Notes: generated from the sequence alone by a model not told the origin. 64,000 bases of DNA from Xaviernesmea rhizosphaerae (GCF_001938945.1 NZ_MKIO01000039.1:237198-301197), one strand, 5' to 3'. Shown: positions 8,204-17,258, counted from the first letter of the stretch. A program made the numbers and translations.

Positions 8204-8533
8204 AAGTCAGCCTCTGGCCGCGAGCCGTTGTCCAAACATGCAACCGCTCTTCGCCACAAGGTTAAGGCTTGCTCAATTTCCAGCATTTCCAAGGGGTTCA
8301 GGACGGCTTTCGTCCTGAAACGGGGCGGAGGGAGCCTGCGCCGGGCGCTTGAGCCCAAACCGCATTTACGGATCGACAAGGAAAGTCTGGTCATTTCGCC
8401 GCACGTCCCGCCGTCGAATCATGCTGTGTTCGCGGTGGGAAACGGGCCGGCCCTCCCTCTCAACGCCGCGTCTGACCCCTGGACGGGCAGCGCGACCACT
8501 GGCCGGCTCAGGGCAAATTGTCGGACGGAGGCC
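8204..8533 (+). other. hpt-cpdR intergenic region (330 bp), with CtrA-like box and hairpin
   Basis: No gene is supported here, although one frame is open through it into cpdR. It holds TTAA-N7-TCAA at 8262-8276, one base off the CtrA consensus TTAA-N7-TTAA. It also holds a perfect 8-bp stem, TTCAGGAC (8297-8304) with GTCCTGAA (8312-8319), which may end hpt transcription. The remaining sequence shows no feature I can name. Confidence 0.5.
8262..8276 (+). promoter_or_regulatory. CtrA-like binding site upstream of cpdR
   Basis: TTAA GGCTTGC TCAA: both half-sites at the canonical 7-nt spacing with one mismatch. CtrA is the alphaproteobacterial cell-cycle regulator whose proteolysis depends on CpdR, and cpdR is a CtrA target in Caulobacter. 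The site lies about 260 bp before the cpdR ATG. Assignment is by motif only. Confidence 0.4.
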
Positions 8534-8896
8534 ATGATGGCGAAGATCCTGATTACGGAAGACGAAGATTCCCTGCGCCGTTTTGTGGCGCGCGCGCTGC
8601 AGCTCGACGGACATGAGACGGCCGAAGCCGGCGATGGCGCCGAGGGGCTGGCGAGACTGAACGAGGAAAGCTTCGATCTGCTCCTCTCCGACATCCGCAT
8701 GCCCGTGATGGACGGCATCGCGCTGGTCCACGAGGCCGCCGCCGCCTATCCCGACATGAAGATCCTGCTGATGACCGGCTATGCCGAACAGCGCGAGCGC
8801 GCCAATGATCTGGCCGCCAAGGTCGTCGATGTCGTGCCCAAACCCTTCACGCTGCCCGACATTCGCCGCGCCGTGGCCGAGGCGCTGGCGGCCTAG
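8534..8896 (+). CDS. cpdR: single-domain response regulator CpdR
   Basis: A 120-residue stand-alone receiver domain (MMAKILITEDEDSLRRF...). The acidic pair E9/D10 and the phospho-acceptor D53 (LLLSDIRMP) are present, as are the conserved Thr (LMTGYAE) and Lys (VPKPF). There is no output domain. CpdR is phosphorylated through the CckA-ChpT phosphorelay; when dephosphorylated it localises ClpXP to the pole and promotes CtrA degradation. Position downstream of hpt matches cpdR1 of rhizobia. GGAG precedes the ATG at 8534; the second ATG at 8537 is an alternative. The stop codon overlaps the left end of repeat copy 2. Confidence 0.88.
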   Translation: MMAKILITEDEDSLRRFVARALQLDGHETAEAGDGAEGLARLNEESFDLLLSDIRMPVMDGIALVHEAAAAYPDMKILLMTGYAEQRERANDLAAKVVDVVPKPFTLPDIRRAVAEALAA

Positions 8897-8997
8897 AGCA
8901 TCGGACCGAAAAGTGGGAACCGGTTTTCGGAAAAATCCGATGCAAAAACAAAAAATTAGAGCATCGGACTGCGTACGAATTCCAGTCTGATGCTCTA
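8895..8997. repeat. intergenic palindromic repeat, copy 2 (units A and B)
   Basis: Nearly identical to copy 1: unit A GAGCATCGGACCGAAAAG through CGGTTTTCGG to TCCGATGC, then unit B (about 8959-8996) beginning AGAGCATCGGACTGCG and ending CCAGTCTGATGCTCT. It starts inside the cpdR stop codon and fills the convergent junction with the TIGR02302 gene. The GAGCATCGG core in unit B differs by one base from copy 1 (CATCAG). Confidence 0.9.
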
Positions 8998-9182
8998 AGC
9001 GGCCTGCAACCTTGATGTGCCAGGACGACAAAGACGCGGGGCGCTTGCACGTGAGCGCCTGCCTCACCTGAGCCCGGATAGCCGCTCGACACCCGCTGGA
9101 CCGTCGCACAGCATCGGAGCAGCCCTGCAGGAACGAAGGGGCTGCCGCTCCCAAGGGATCCGCATTGGTCCCGTGCTTTGGT

Positions 9183-11891
9183 TTACTGAATGTCCAGCAG
9201 ACGCTCGAGATAGCGGCGTTCGACCTCGGGCGAGAGATTGTTGCCGAGCCGGCGGCGGATTTCCTCCAGGATCTGGCGGGCGCGCTGGGTGTCGATCTCG
9301 TCGGGCACCTTCACCTGATCGCCGAATTCCGGGCCGACATTCTGCTGACGCCGGCCGAGCGGATCACGGCCGTTCTGGCCATATTGCGGAATGCCCTGGC
9401 CGGGGCCCTGTCCCTGGCCCTGCTGGCTCTGCATCTGCTGCATCATTTCCTGCGCGCCCTGGCGCAAGGCTTGCAATGCGCGGCCCTGGCCGCCGAGCGC
9501 CTGGTCGCTGCGGCCCTGGCCGAGCGCACCGGCCGCGCCCTGCATTTCGCGTCCTGCCTCGCCGAAGCCCTTGCCGGGCTGCATGCCCATGCCCTGCAGG
9601 CCCTTCTGCAGCTCGCCAAGCTGCTTGCGCAGGGCATCCTGCTGCGCCTTGAGGTCCTTCAGCGCCTGGCGCAGCTGCTCCTCGGTCATCTGGTCCGTCG
9701 GCTTGCCGCCGTTCTGTCCCTGCTGCCCCTGTTGGCCATCCTGGCCCTGCTGCCCCTGCTGCGGGTTCATCTCCTGGCCCGGCATCGGCTGCTGGTCGAA
9801 CAGCTCGTCGCCGTCCATCGGGTCGCCGCCCTGCATGCGGTCGCGCAGGGCCTGATCGTATTGGAAGGTCTGCTCCATCAGCTTCTGCTGGTCCTGCAGC
9901 AGGCGGCCGAGCTTGTCCATCTGCTGGCGCATCTGGCTGTTGTCGCCGCTCTGCTGCTGGCCCGGCTGCGGCCGCCCCGCCTGCAGATTGTTCATCATCC
10001 GCTGCATTTCGGACAGCAGCTGGCGGGCCTGATCCTTGGAGCCGGACCGCGCCAGATTCTCGATCTGGTTCATCATCCGGTCCAGATCCTGCTGGTTCAG
10101 CATGTTCTGCGGGTTGGGCCGCGCCATTTGCGGGTTCTTCATCGCCTGTTCGGCCATGGCCTGCATGAACTGCTTCATCGCCTCGCGCAGTTCCTGCATC
10201 AGCTTGGCAATCTCCTCGTCAGAGGCGCCGCGCTCCAGCGCGTCGGACAGGTTCTGCTGTGCGTCGCGCAGCCGCTTTTCGGCCAGCGACAGATCGCCAT
10301 CCTCGATGCCGAGCGCGATGTCCCAGATATAGGCGGCGGTGTCGCGCAGCATCTCCTCGTTCTGCGCCATCATCATCCGGCCCCTGGCGGACTCGATCAG
10401 CAGGTAATGGGTGAGGTTGGGAATGGTCTCGTCCGCCCGCAGCGTAACCGCATCGTTGAGATCCAGCGCGCGGGGCAGGGCATTGGCATCGAGCGCGAAA
10501 ACCTGGCGTTCTTCCGCAACGGCCGCTGCCAGCGGCTCGGTGAAGCGGCGCGCCGGCAGGATCATGTTCTCGGGCTGGCTGCGACCCTCCTGTCCGGCGG
10601 CATCGCGCGCCACGAGCGTAATGGTCACGCGCTTGCCGGCAAGCGGATGCTCGCTGAGGTTCCGGCTGGCCGTTCCCTTGACCTCCTTGGCATTGCGGCG
10701 CGGCAGGTCAAGCCGGTATTCCGGCGCGGGATAGAGCGGGCGGGCATCCGGCGCCGGCGGGTCGACCGGCTTGATCTCGGCCCAGGCGGTATCGATGCCG
10801 TAATCGTCCTTCGCGGTGAAGCCGATCTCCAGCGCGGCGTTGACGGTCGGGCGCGGCTTGCCCTCGAAGGCGATGGTCGGCGCGTGGTCGGGCGTGACGG
10901 TGAAGCTCCAGGCGGAGCCGGCGACATCGAGCCGTCCGTTCTCCGTCAGACGCATCTGATGGGTGACGCCGGCAGTCGCTGCCGCCGCACCCGCGGAATT
11001 GGTGCCGGCATTGCTGGCCGAGGATCCTTCTGGCGCCTGCGGCCCGCCCGCACCCTTTTCGCCCTCGGCCTTCTCGGTGTCGCGCGGCACGGGCTGCGGC
11101 TCGGCCGCGCTCGCCGTGCGGTAGGTCACCGGCACGTCGCCGGAGGCGCTGGTGATGCGCACGGTGAGCTCGCTGCCCTGCGGCACGGTGACGGCCTCGC
11201 CCGTCGGTCCGGCCTCCCGGCCAGTCAGGAACAGCGGCGCCCGGCCGGTATAGGCCGGCGGCGTCACCCAGGCGTCGATGCGCACATCGGGCCGATCGCT
11301 GACGGCCTGCGGCGTGTGCGCAATGTCGGTGAGCTCGCCGGCGCGGTTGGAGAAGGAAAAGCCGAAGGCGACGCAGGCGATCAGCACCGGCAGGGCGCGC
11401 AGGCCATGGCGGTCGAAGCGGGCGATATCCGGCTGGGGCAGGCCGGTTTCCAGATCATGGATGCGCCGGGCCATGCGCGCCTGATGCTCCGCCCACAGCG
11501 CCTGGCCGAAGGCGCCCGTGGTCGCCGGGCGGTCCTCCTGCACGGCGATCGCCTGATGCGGCAGATGGTTGCGGCTTTCCAGCATCCGGTCGGCATCGCC
11601 TGCGGATGGCAGGCGGATGCGCGCGAGCGGCACCAGCGCGCCGATGAAGGCCACGGCAAAGCCAATGGCCAGCGCGATATGGAGCGCTGCCGGCAGCATG
11701 CGAAACAGGCCGAACCAGGAGACCGAGAGGAAGATCAGCAGGATGGAGAGCGGCGCCAGGAGATGCGGCGCGGCCCGCTCCAGCGTCAGCACCAGCCGGG
11801 CAAAAAGCCGTTTGCGGTCCAGCATGCGGGCGAGGGGGCTGCGGCCGGCGGGCTGCGTCATGTCCGTGCGGTCGGGCCGGTGGGTCGCCAT
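9183..11891 (-). CDS. TIGR02302/DUF4175 family large membrane protein
   Basis: A 902-residue protein of a family confined largely to Rhizobiales. Two or three N-terminal membrane spans (about 45-95, plus VLIACVAFGFSF near 165) precede a periplasmic beta-rich region (about 200-480) and a long helical C-terminal region that is very rich in Gln, Met and Gly (for example QGQQGQDGQQGQQGQNG). The extreme C-terminus, VERRYLERLLDIQ, is well formed, so the gene is intact. Function unknown; the architecture suggests a surface or periplasmic scaffold. AAAGGACC lies before the ATG. It is 296 bp downstream of lysA on the same strand. Confidence 0.85.
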   Translation of the reverse strand: MATHRPDRTDMTQPAGRSPLARMLDRKRLFARLVLTLERAAPHLLAPLSILLIFLSVSWFGLFRMLPAALHIALAIGFAVAFIGALVPLARIRLPSAGDADRMLESRNHLPHQAIAVQEDRPATTGAFGQALWAEHQARMARRIHDLETGLPQPDIARFDRHGLRALPVLIACVAFGFSFSNRAGELTDIAHTPQAVSDRPDVRIDAWVTPPAYTGRAPLFLTGREAGPTGEAVTVPQGSELTVRITSASGDVPVTYRTASAAEPQPVPRDTEKAEGEKGAGGPQAPEGSSASNAGTNSAGAAAATAGVTHQMRLTENGRLDVAGSAWSFTVTPDHAPTIAFEGKPRPTVNAALEIGFTAKDDYGIDTAWAEIKPVDPPAPDARPLYPAPEYRLDLPRRNAKEVKGTASRNLSEHPLAGKRVTITLVARDAAGQEGRSQPENMILPARRFTEPLAAAVAEERQVFALDANALPRALDLNDAVTLRADETIPNLTHYLLIESARGRMMMAQNEEMLRDTAAYIWDIALGIEDGDLSLAEKRLRDAQQNLSDALERGASDEEIAKLMQELREAMKQFMQAMAEQAMKNPQMARPNPQNMLNQQDLDRMMNQIENLARSGSKDQARQLLSEMQRMMNNLQAGRPQPGQQQSGDNSQMRQQMDKLGRLLQDQQKLMEQTFQYDQALRDRMQGGDPMDGDELFDQQPMPGQEMNPQQGQQGQDGQQGQQGQNGGKPTDQMTEEQLRQALKDLKAQQDALRKQLGELQKGLQGMGMQPGKGFGEAGREMQGAAGALGQGRSDQALGGQGRALQALRQGAQEMMQQMQSQQGQGQGPGQGIPQYGQNGRDPLGRRQQNVGPEFGDQVKVPDEIDTQRARQILEEIRRRLGNNLSPEVERRYLERLLDIQ

Positions 11892-12187
11892 CAGAGGTCC
11901 TTTGCCGAATCGGGAAAGCGGCAGGCGGCGGTTCTGTCACGCGTTGCAAGCCTTCCGGATCGCCCTTCGCTCGTCAAAACCTTGTTTTCACGCCATTTTT
12001 TGCGCGAAACCGCTTCCCGCTCCTGCGCGGCGCATGCCGGGGCGTACGCCGCGCGGAAACTTGAAAGGAGAGGATACCAGCCTTTGTGGCGAAGGCGAGG
12101 GCAAGAACGCAATCGTGAACAGGCGCGGCCGGAGGCGGCGCCCGATCCTCGACGGCAGGGGCTCGAAGAGGTCCCTGAGACAGAGCT

Positions 12188-13453
12188 TTAGAACCAGTCC
12201 GGCACCGAATCGAGCGCGATCAGCTCCTCATAGCTGCGCCGCGGGCGGATCACGTGGAACTGATCGCCCTTGACCAGAACCTCGGGCACCAGAAGCCGGC
12301 TGTTATAGGTGCCGGCCTGCACCGCGCCATAGGCGCCCGCCGTGCCCACGGCGAAGAGATCGCCCGGCTTCGGCATGGCCATTTCCCGGTCCAGCGCCAG
12401 ATAGTCGCCGGTCTCGCAGACGGGGCCAACGATGTCGGCCTTGATTCGCGGGGCATTGGCCGCGGAAATCCTCACCGGCCGAACCTCGTGGAAGGCCTCG
12501 TAGAGCGTCGGGCGGATCAGGTCGTTCATGGCGGCATCGACGACCACGAAGGTCTTGGAGCCGCCATCCTTCACATAAAGCACCTCGGTGACGAGGATGC
12601 CGGCATTGCCAACGATCAGCCGGCCGGGCTCGGTGACGATGCGGCAGCCGAGGCCCTGAAGCGCGTCCTTGACGATCCGGGCATAGGCTTCCGGCGGCGG
12701 CGGCGGATTGTTGTCGTCCTTGTAGGGCACGCCCAGCCCGCCGCCGACATCGACATGGGCGATCTGGTGACCGTCGGCGCGCAGCGTTTCCACCAGCTCG
12801 CGCAGCAGGCGGAAGGCATCGGCAAAGGGCTGCAGATCGGTGATCTGGCTGCCGATATGCATGTCGATGCCGGTCACCTCGATGCCGGGCAGGATCGCGG
12901 CATGGGCATAGATCGCGCGGGCGCGCTCATAGGCGATGCCGAACTTGTTTTCCTTCTTGCCGGTCGAGATCTTGGCATGGGTGCGCGCGTCCACATCCGG
13001 ATTGATGCGGAAGGAGACATGAGCGCGCTTGCCCAGCCGCAATGCGCGCTGGTTCAGAACTTCCAGCTCCGGCTCGGACTCGACATTGAAGCAGTAAATC
13101 CCCGCTTCGAGCGCGAGATCCATTTCCTGCGGCGTCTTGCCCACGCCAGAAAACATGATCTTCTCGGCCGGAATGCCGGCGGCCAAGGCCCGGCGCAGCT
13201 CGCCGCCGGAGACCACATCCGCCCCGGCGCCCGCTGCCGCCAGGGTTTTCAAAACAGCCTGGTTGGAATTGGCCTTCATCGCATAGCAGACCAGCGCGTC
13301 CGTGCCCTCGAAGGCCTGGGAAAACACGCGGAAGTGTCGCTCCAGCGTGGCGGTGGAATAGCAGTAGAACGGCGTGCCGACCGCGCGGGCGATGTCGGTT
13401 ACCGATATGTTTTCGGCATAGAGAACGCCGTCGCGATAGTCGAAATGGTTCAC
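12188..13453 (-). CDS. lysA: diaminopimelate decarboxylase
   Basis: A 421-residue PLP enzyme that makes L-lysine from meso-diaminopimelate, the last step of the pathway. The PLP-binding lysine sits in CYAMKANSN (about residue 59), the phosphate-binding glycine region is VDVGGGLGVPY, and the active-site segments GPVCETGDYLA and GAYGAVQAGTYNSR are intact. Length is normal. In the same operon lptM lies 91 bp upstream and argH further upstream, as in other rhizobia. Confidence 0.95.
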   Translation of the reverse strand: MNHFDYRDGVLYAENISVTDIARAVGTPFYCYSTATLERHFRVFSQAFEGTDALVCYAMKANSNQAVLKTLAAAGAGADVVSGGELRRALAAGIPAEKIMFSGVGKTPQEMDLALEAGIYCFNVESEPELEVLNQRALRLGKRAHVSFRINPDVDARTHAKISTGKKENKFGIAYERARAIYAHAAILPGIEVTGIDMHIGSQITDLQPFADAFRLLRELVETLRADGHQIAHVDVGGGLGVPYKDDNNPPPPPEAYARIVKDALQGLGCRIVTEPGRLIVGNAGILVTEVLYVKDGGSKTFVVVDAAMNDLIRPTLYEAFHEVRPVRISAANAPRIKADIVGPVCETGDYLALDREMAMPKPGDLFAVGTAGAYGAVQAGTYNSRLLVPEVLVKGDQFHVIRPRRSYEELIALDSVPDWF

Positions 13454-13544
13454 GTCTCAAGATCCTGAGGGGACGGGGACAGGCCGCCTTGCGGCCCGGA
13501 AAGCATTCGGGACTGCGGCGCCCTTGATGCGCGCCGCCGCCGCA

Positions 13545-13745
13545 TCACAGCAGCGGGTCGAGCAGGAAGGGGCGATCCGGGGTCGGGTTTGGCTTCGGTT
13601 TTTCGCCCGGCTTGCGTTTGACATTGGCCTCGGCGGCGCTGACGCTCGGCTTTTCCAGGTCGCCCTTGCGGCCGCAGCCGGAAAGGCCCGTCAGGGCCAG
13701 GGCCAGGCCGAGGGCTGCGATTACACTTGTCTTCTTCACCATCAT
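13545..13745 (-). CDS. lptM: small lipoprotein, LptM/YifL type
   Basis: A 66-residue lipoprotein. The signal peptide MVKKTSVIAALGLALALTG is followed by the lipobox LSGC with the lipidated Cys in GCGRKGDLEKP, the hallmark of LptM/YifL proteins that are encoded next to lysA in many Proteobacteria. LptM assists maturation of the LptD lipopolysaccharide translocon in enterobacteria. The rest of the protein is a short, Pro/Lys-rich tail. GAGGCGG precedes a double ATG (13745 and 13742); either may be used. Confidence 0.85.
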   Translation of the reverse strand: MMVKKTSVIAALGLALALTGLSGCGRKGDLEKPSVSAAEANVKRKPGEKPKPNPTPDRPFLLDPLL

Positions 13746-13919
13746 CCGCCTCGACCGCCTCTTCACATCTCGTATCGCAGGATTGGCGGCCGCAAGGCCG
13801 CCATATCCGGCATGCTTAGCGGGTTTCGTCAGCCCGCGCACCCGCTTTGTCGCTCGAAGCAGCTTGTGAGCGGGCGCGTTGTGAGCCGATAACTTGCGGT
13901 CCGGTCCTTGGGCCCTGGC

Positions 13920-15350
13920 TCAGCCTGCGAGCCGCGCCCGCCACCAGCCGATCTGCCGGCGCACCTCGGCCGGTGCCGTGCCGCCGAAGCTCGTGCGGCT
14001 GGCGACCGAGGCATCGACCGAGAGAACGGAAAAGACGGCCTCGGTGATCTCGGGATGGATGGCCTGGAGCTCGGCGAGCGAAAGCGCCTCCAGCGCCACG
14101 CCCTTGGCCTCGGCGGCAGCGACGGCGCGGCCGGTGACGTGATGGGCATCACGGAAAGGCAGGCCCGCCTCGCGCACCAGCCAGTCGGCCAGATCCGTGG
14201 CGGTGGAGAAGCCGGAGCCGGCGGCCGCGCGCATGCGCTCGGCATTGACGGTGAGGTCGCGCACCATGCCGGTCATGGCGGCCAGCGCCAGTTCCAGGCT
14301 CTCGGCCGCATCGAAGACCTGCTCCTTGTCTTCCTGCATATCCTTGGAATAGGCGAGCGGCAGGCCCTTCATCACGGTGAGCAGCGCGATCAGCGAGCCA
14401 TTGATGCGCCCGGTCTTGGCGCGCACCAGCTCGGCCGCATCCGGGTTCTTCTTCTGCGGCATGATCGAGGAGCCGGTGGAGAAGGCGTCCGACAGGCGGA
14501 TGAAGCCGAATTGCGGCGTGGACCAGATGACGATCTCTTCCGCCAGCCGCGACAGGTGGGTCGCGGAAATCGCGGCGATCGACAGGAACTCCAGCGCGAA
14601 ATCGCGGTCGGAGACGGTGTCGATCGAATTGCGCGTCGGGCCGGAGAAGCCGAGTGCTGATGCCGTCATATGGCGGTCGATCGGGAAGCCGGTGCCGGCC
14701 AGCGCCGCTGCGCCTATCGGGCTTTCGTCCAGATGCTCGATGGCATGCAGCACGCGCGCCTTGTCACGGGCAAACATTTCGACATAGGCCATGCAGTGAT
14801 GGCCGAAGGTGACGGGCTGTGCCGTCTGCAGATGGGTGAAGCCAGGCATGACGGTGTCGGCATGTTCCTCGGCGCGGTCGAGGAAGGCGAGGATCAGCGC
14901 GTCCAGCGCGTTGGCCGTCTTGACCATTTCGGCCTTGACCCAGAGCCGGAAATCGAGCGCCACCTGGTCATTGCGCGAGCGGGCGGTGTGGAGCCGGCCG
15001 GCAGCCGGGCCGATCAACGTGGCCAGCCGTGCCTCGACATTCATATGGATGTCTTCGAGCTTGCGCGAGAATTCGAAGCGGCCGCTTTCGATCTCTTCCA
15101 GCACGGTATCGAGACCTTTGAGGATCTGGTCGCGATCGGCCTCGGTGATGATGCCTTTTGCCGCCAGCATGGTGGCATGCGCCTTGGAACCGGCAATATC
15201 CTGGGCATAAAGCTTCTTGTCGAAGCCGATGGAGGCATTTATCTCCTCCATGATCGCCGCCGGGCCCTTGGCGAAGCGGCCGCCCCACATCGCATTGGAC
15301 TGGGCCGTGGATGGGGCGTTGGAGGGGGTGTCAGAGGCGCCGTCCGCCAT
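13920..15350 (-). CDS. argH: argininosuccinate lyase
   Basis: A 476-residue enzyme of the fumarase/aspartase superfamily that splits argininosuccinate to arginine and fumarate. The superfamily signature GSSIMPQKKNPD is intact, with HTARSRNDQVALD and GFTHLQTAQPV also visible. The ATG at 15350 is chosen over an in-frame TTG two codons earlier. A disordered 20-residue Ser/Ala-rich start precedes MWGGRFAKGP, where most homologues begin. It is the first gene of the argH-lptM-lysA set and is divergent from the tlpA gene 44 bp away. Confidence 0.95.
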   Translation of the reverse strand: MADGASDTPSNAPSTAQSNAMWGGRFAKGPAAIMEEINASIGFDKKLYAQDIAGSKAHATMLAAKGIITEADRDQILKGLDTVLEEIESGRFEFSRKLEDIHMNVEARLATLIGPAAGRLHTARSRNDQVALDFRLWVKAEMVKTANALDALILAFLDRAEEHADTVMPGFTHLQTAQPVTFGHHCMAYVEMFARDKARVLHAIEHLDESPIGAAALAGTGFPIDRHMTASALGFSGPTRNSIDTVSDRDFALEFLSIAAISATHLSRLAEEIVIWSTPQFGFIRLSDAFSTGSSIMPQKKNPDAAELVRAKTGRINGSLIALLTVMKGLPLAYSKDMQEDKEQVFDAAESLELALAAMTGMVRDLTVNAERMRAAAGSGFSTATDLADWLVREAGLPFRDAHHVTGRAVAAAEAKGVALEALSLAELQAIHPEITEAVFSVLSVDASVASRTSFGGTAPAEVRRQIGWWRARLAG

Positions 15351-15394
15351 GGGCAAGTCCGCTCGTTGGTGTCAAATTGAAAGTGGCAGGTGAT

Positions 15395-16054
15395 ATGACT
15401 GATCAGACGACACGCCGTTTCGCGCGCCCCCTGGTGGCGATCGCGGCCGTTCTGGGCCTTCTCGCCGGTGCGGCAGCGGTATACGTTAGGGAAAGCCGCT
15501 CTGGCAATGGCGCGGGCGGCGAAACTGCGGCTGCCGATTGCGCGGATGCGGCGGCGACGGTTGGAAGGATCACCCCTTTCCTGAAGGGTCAGGTCGCGGC
15601 CATGGCGCCGCAGACCCCGCGCGCCCTGCCGCCGCTCAGCTTCACCGATGGCGACGGCAAGCCGTCGAGCCTCGCCGCGCTCTCGGGCAAGACCCTGCTC
15701 GTCAATCTCTGGGCCACCTGGTGCGTGCCCTGCCGCGAGGAGATGCCGGCACTCGACGCGCTTGAGCGCGCCATGGGCGACGCGCGCTTCCAGGTCGTCG
15801 CCGTCAATATCGATATGGGTAGCGATGAGAAGCCAAAAGCATTTCTCGACGAGATCGGCGTCAAGGCGCTGGCGCTTCATCGCGACGGCTCCATGGGCGT
15901 CTTCAACACGCTGAAGAAAGAGGGCCTCGCCTTCGGCCTGCCGGCGACCTTCCTGGTCGATCCCAAGGGCTGCCTCATCGGCGCGATGAACGGCCCGGCA
16001 GCCTGGGACAGCGAGGATGCCAAGGCCCTGATCGGGGCGGCGAAGGGTGCCTAA
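15395..16054 (+). CDS. tlpA: TlpA-type thiol:disulfide interchange protein
   Basis: A 219-residue membrane-anchored periplasmic thioredoxin. One N-terminal span (PLVAIAAVLGLLAGAAAVYV) is followed by a TlpA/redoxin fold with the active site WATWCVPCREEMP and the cis-Pro segment GLPATFLVDPKG. TlpA keeps copper-chaperone and cytochrome oxidase thiols reduced during oxidase assembly in rhizobia. The ATG at 15395 follows GGCAGGTGAT; the upstream open frame antisense to argH is not used. Divergent from argH, as in other Rhizobiaceae. Confidence 0.9.
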   Translation: MTDQTTRRFARPLVAIAAVLGLLAGAAAVYVRESRSGNGAGGETAAADCADAAATVGRITPFLKGQVAAMAPQTPRALPPLSFTDGDGKPSSLAALSGKTLLVNLWATWCVPCREEMPALDALERAMGDARFQVVAVNIDMGSDEKPKAFLDEIGVKALALHRDGSMGVFNTLKKEGLAFGLPATFLVDPKGCLIGAMNGPAAWDSEDAKALIGAAKGA

Positions 16055-16106
16055 ATGGAGACCTGCGCATCCGAAAACGGATATTCCTCTCGCCTGAGAC
16101 CGCAGC

Positions 16107-16979
16107 CTACCGCGTCGGCACCGGCGTCTCGCCGCGATAGTCGTAGAAGCCGCGGCCGGATTTGCGGCCGAGCCAGCCTGCCTCGACATATTTCACCAGG
16201 AGCGGGCAGGGGCGGTATTTGGAATCGGCCAGGCCATCATGCAGCACCTGCATGATCGACAGGCAGGTATCGAGGCCGATGAAATCGGCGAGCTGCAGCG
16301 GGCCCATCGGGTGGTTGGCACCAAGCCGCATGGCGGTGTCGATGGCATCGACCGAGCCGACGCCTTCATAGAGCGTGTAGATCGCCTCGTTGATCATCGG
16401 CAGCAGGATGCGGTTGACGATGAAGGCGGGGAAGTCTTCCGCCACCGTGATCGCTTTGTCGAGCTTGCTGACATAGTCCTTGGCGGCGGAAAAGGTCTCG
16501 TCGCCGGTGGCGATGCCGCGCACCAGCTCGACCAGCTTCATGACTGGCACCGGGTTCATGAAGTGGATGCCCATGAAGCGTTCGGGGCGGTCGGTGGCCG
16601 AGGCCAGCCGGGTGATCGACAGCGAGGAGGTGTTGGTCGCCAGCATCGCCTCGGGCTTGAGCAGCGGACAAAGCTGGCCGTAGATCTTGCGTTTGACGCT
16701 TTCGTCCTCGGTCACCGCCTCGATCACGAGATCCGCGGCGGACAGGTCGTGAAGGTCGGAGGAGCCCTGGATCAGGGCAAGCGCCTGCTTGCGCTGATCC
16801 TCCGACAGTTTGCCGGACGCCACCTGTCGCGCGAGATTGCCGTTGATGGTCGCCAGCGCCGTTTCGATGCGGTCGGCCGAGAGATCGTAGAGCTGCACCT
16901 TGTAGCCTGCGGCTGCGGAGACCTGCGCGATCCCGCATCCCATCTGCCCCGCACCGACGACGCCGACATTCTTGATCAT
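16107..16979 (-). CDS. hbd: 3-hydroxybutyryl-CoA dehydrogenase
   Basis: A 290-residue NAD-dependent dehydrogenase of fatty acid/butanoate and polyhydroxybutyrate metabolism that interconverts acetoacetyl-CoA and 3-hydroxybutyryl-CoA. The Rossmann motif GAGQMGCGIAQ is at residues 9-19, the catalytic region has NTSSLSITRLA and GIHFMNPVPVMKLVE (catalytic His within GIHF), and the C-terminal domain ends GRKSGRGFYDY. The frame is open to 17216, but MIKNVGVVG at 16979 is the family start. It lies downstream of etfA on the same strand, the usual etfBA-hbd order, though a terminator-like hairpin separates them. Confidence 0.95.
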   Translation of the reverse strand: MIKNVGVVGAGQMGCGIAQVSAAAGYKVQLYDLSADRIETALATINGNLARQVASGKLSEDQRKQALALIQGSSDLHDLSAADLVIEAVTEDESVKRKIYGQLCPLLKPEAMLATNTSSLSITRLASATDRPERFMGIHFMNPVPVMKLVELVRGIATGDETFSAAKDYVSKLDKAITVAEDFPAFIVNRILLPMINEAIYTLYEGVGSVDAIDTAMRLGANHPMGPLQLADFIGLDTCLSIMQVLHDGLADSKYRPCPLLVKYVEAGWLGRKSGRGFYDYRGETPVPTR

Positions 16980-17205
16980 CTGGTCGATTTCCACCCGCTT
17001 GAAGTCGTTTCCGCGCAAGGGCGAAACGGCAGATGCCGCTGCGCCGCGCCCTGCATCAGGGGGAGGGCCGCCTCCCGTCCGCACGCTGCGGCCAAGGCCG
17101 CGGCAAGACCGCGCACGCCCAACCCCTGTGCTAGTGATAGAGGCGAACAGCGGAAGTTTCCAGCCTTTTCGGTGCGCTGCGGCAGGCTTTGCGCAAAAGG
17201 CAAAG

Positions 17206-17229
17206 CGGCGGCGCATCGCTGCGCCGCCG
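17206..17229 (-). terminator. GC-rich hairpin after etfA
   Basis: CGGCGGCGCA (17206-17215) pairs perfectly with TGCGCCGCCG (17220-17229) around a 4-nt loop. On the minus strand it is followed by CTTTGCCTTTTGC, a loose T-rich tract. It lies 30 bp past the etfA stop, so etfBA may be partly uncoupled from hbd. Confidence 0.6.
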
Positions 17230-17258
17230 TTCTGTGAAAAACCGTTCTGTGCGGGAAA

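Noticed and set aside
11891..12112. 73-aa minus-strand frame between lysA and the TIGR02302 gene
   Set aside because: No ribosome binding site and no protein-like composition; the 296-bp gap is left without a gene.
9165..12191. 1008-aa open frame on the plus strand
   Set aside because: It is antisense to the TIGR02302 gene. High GC produces long open antisense frames; composition is Leu/Ala/Arg/His-rich without domains.
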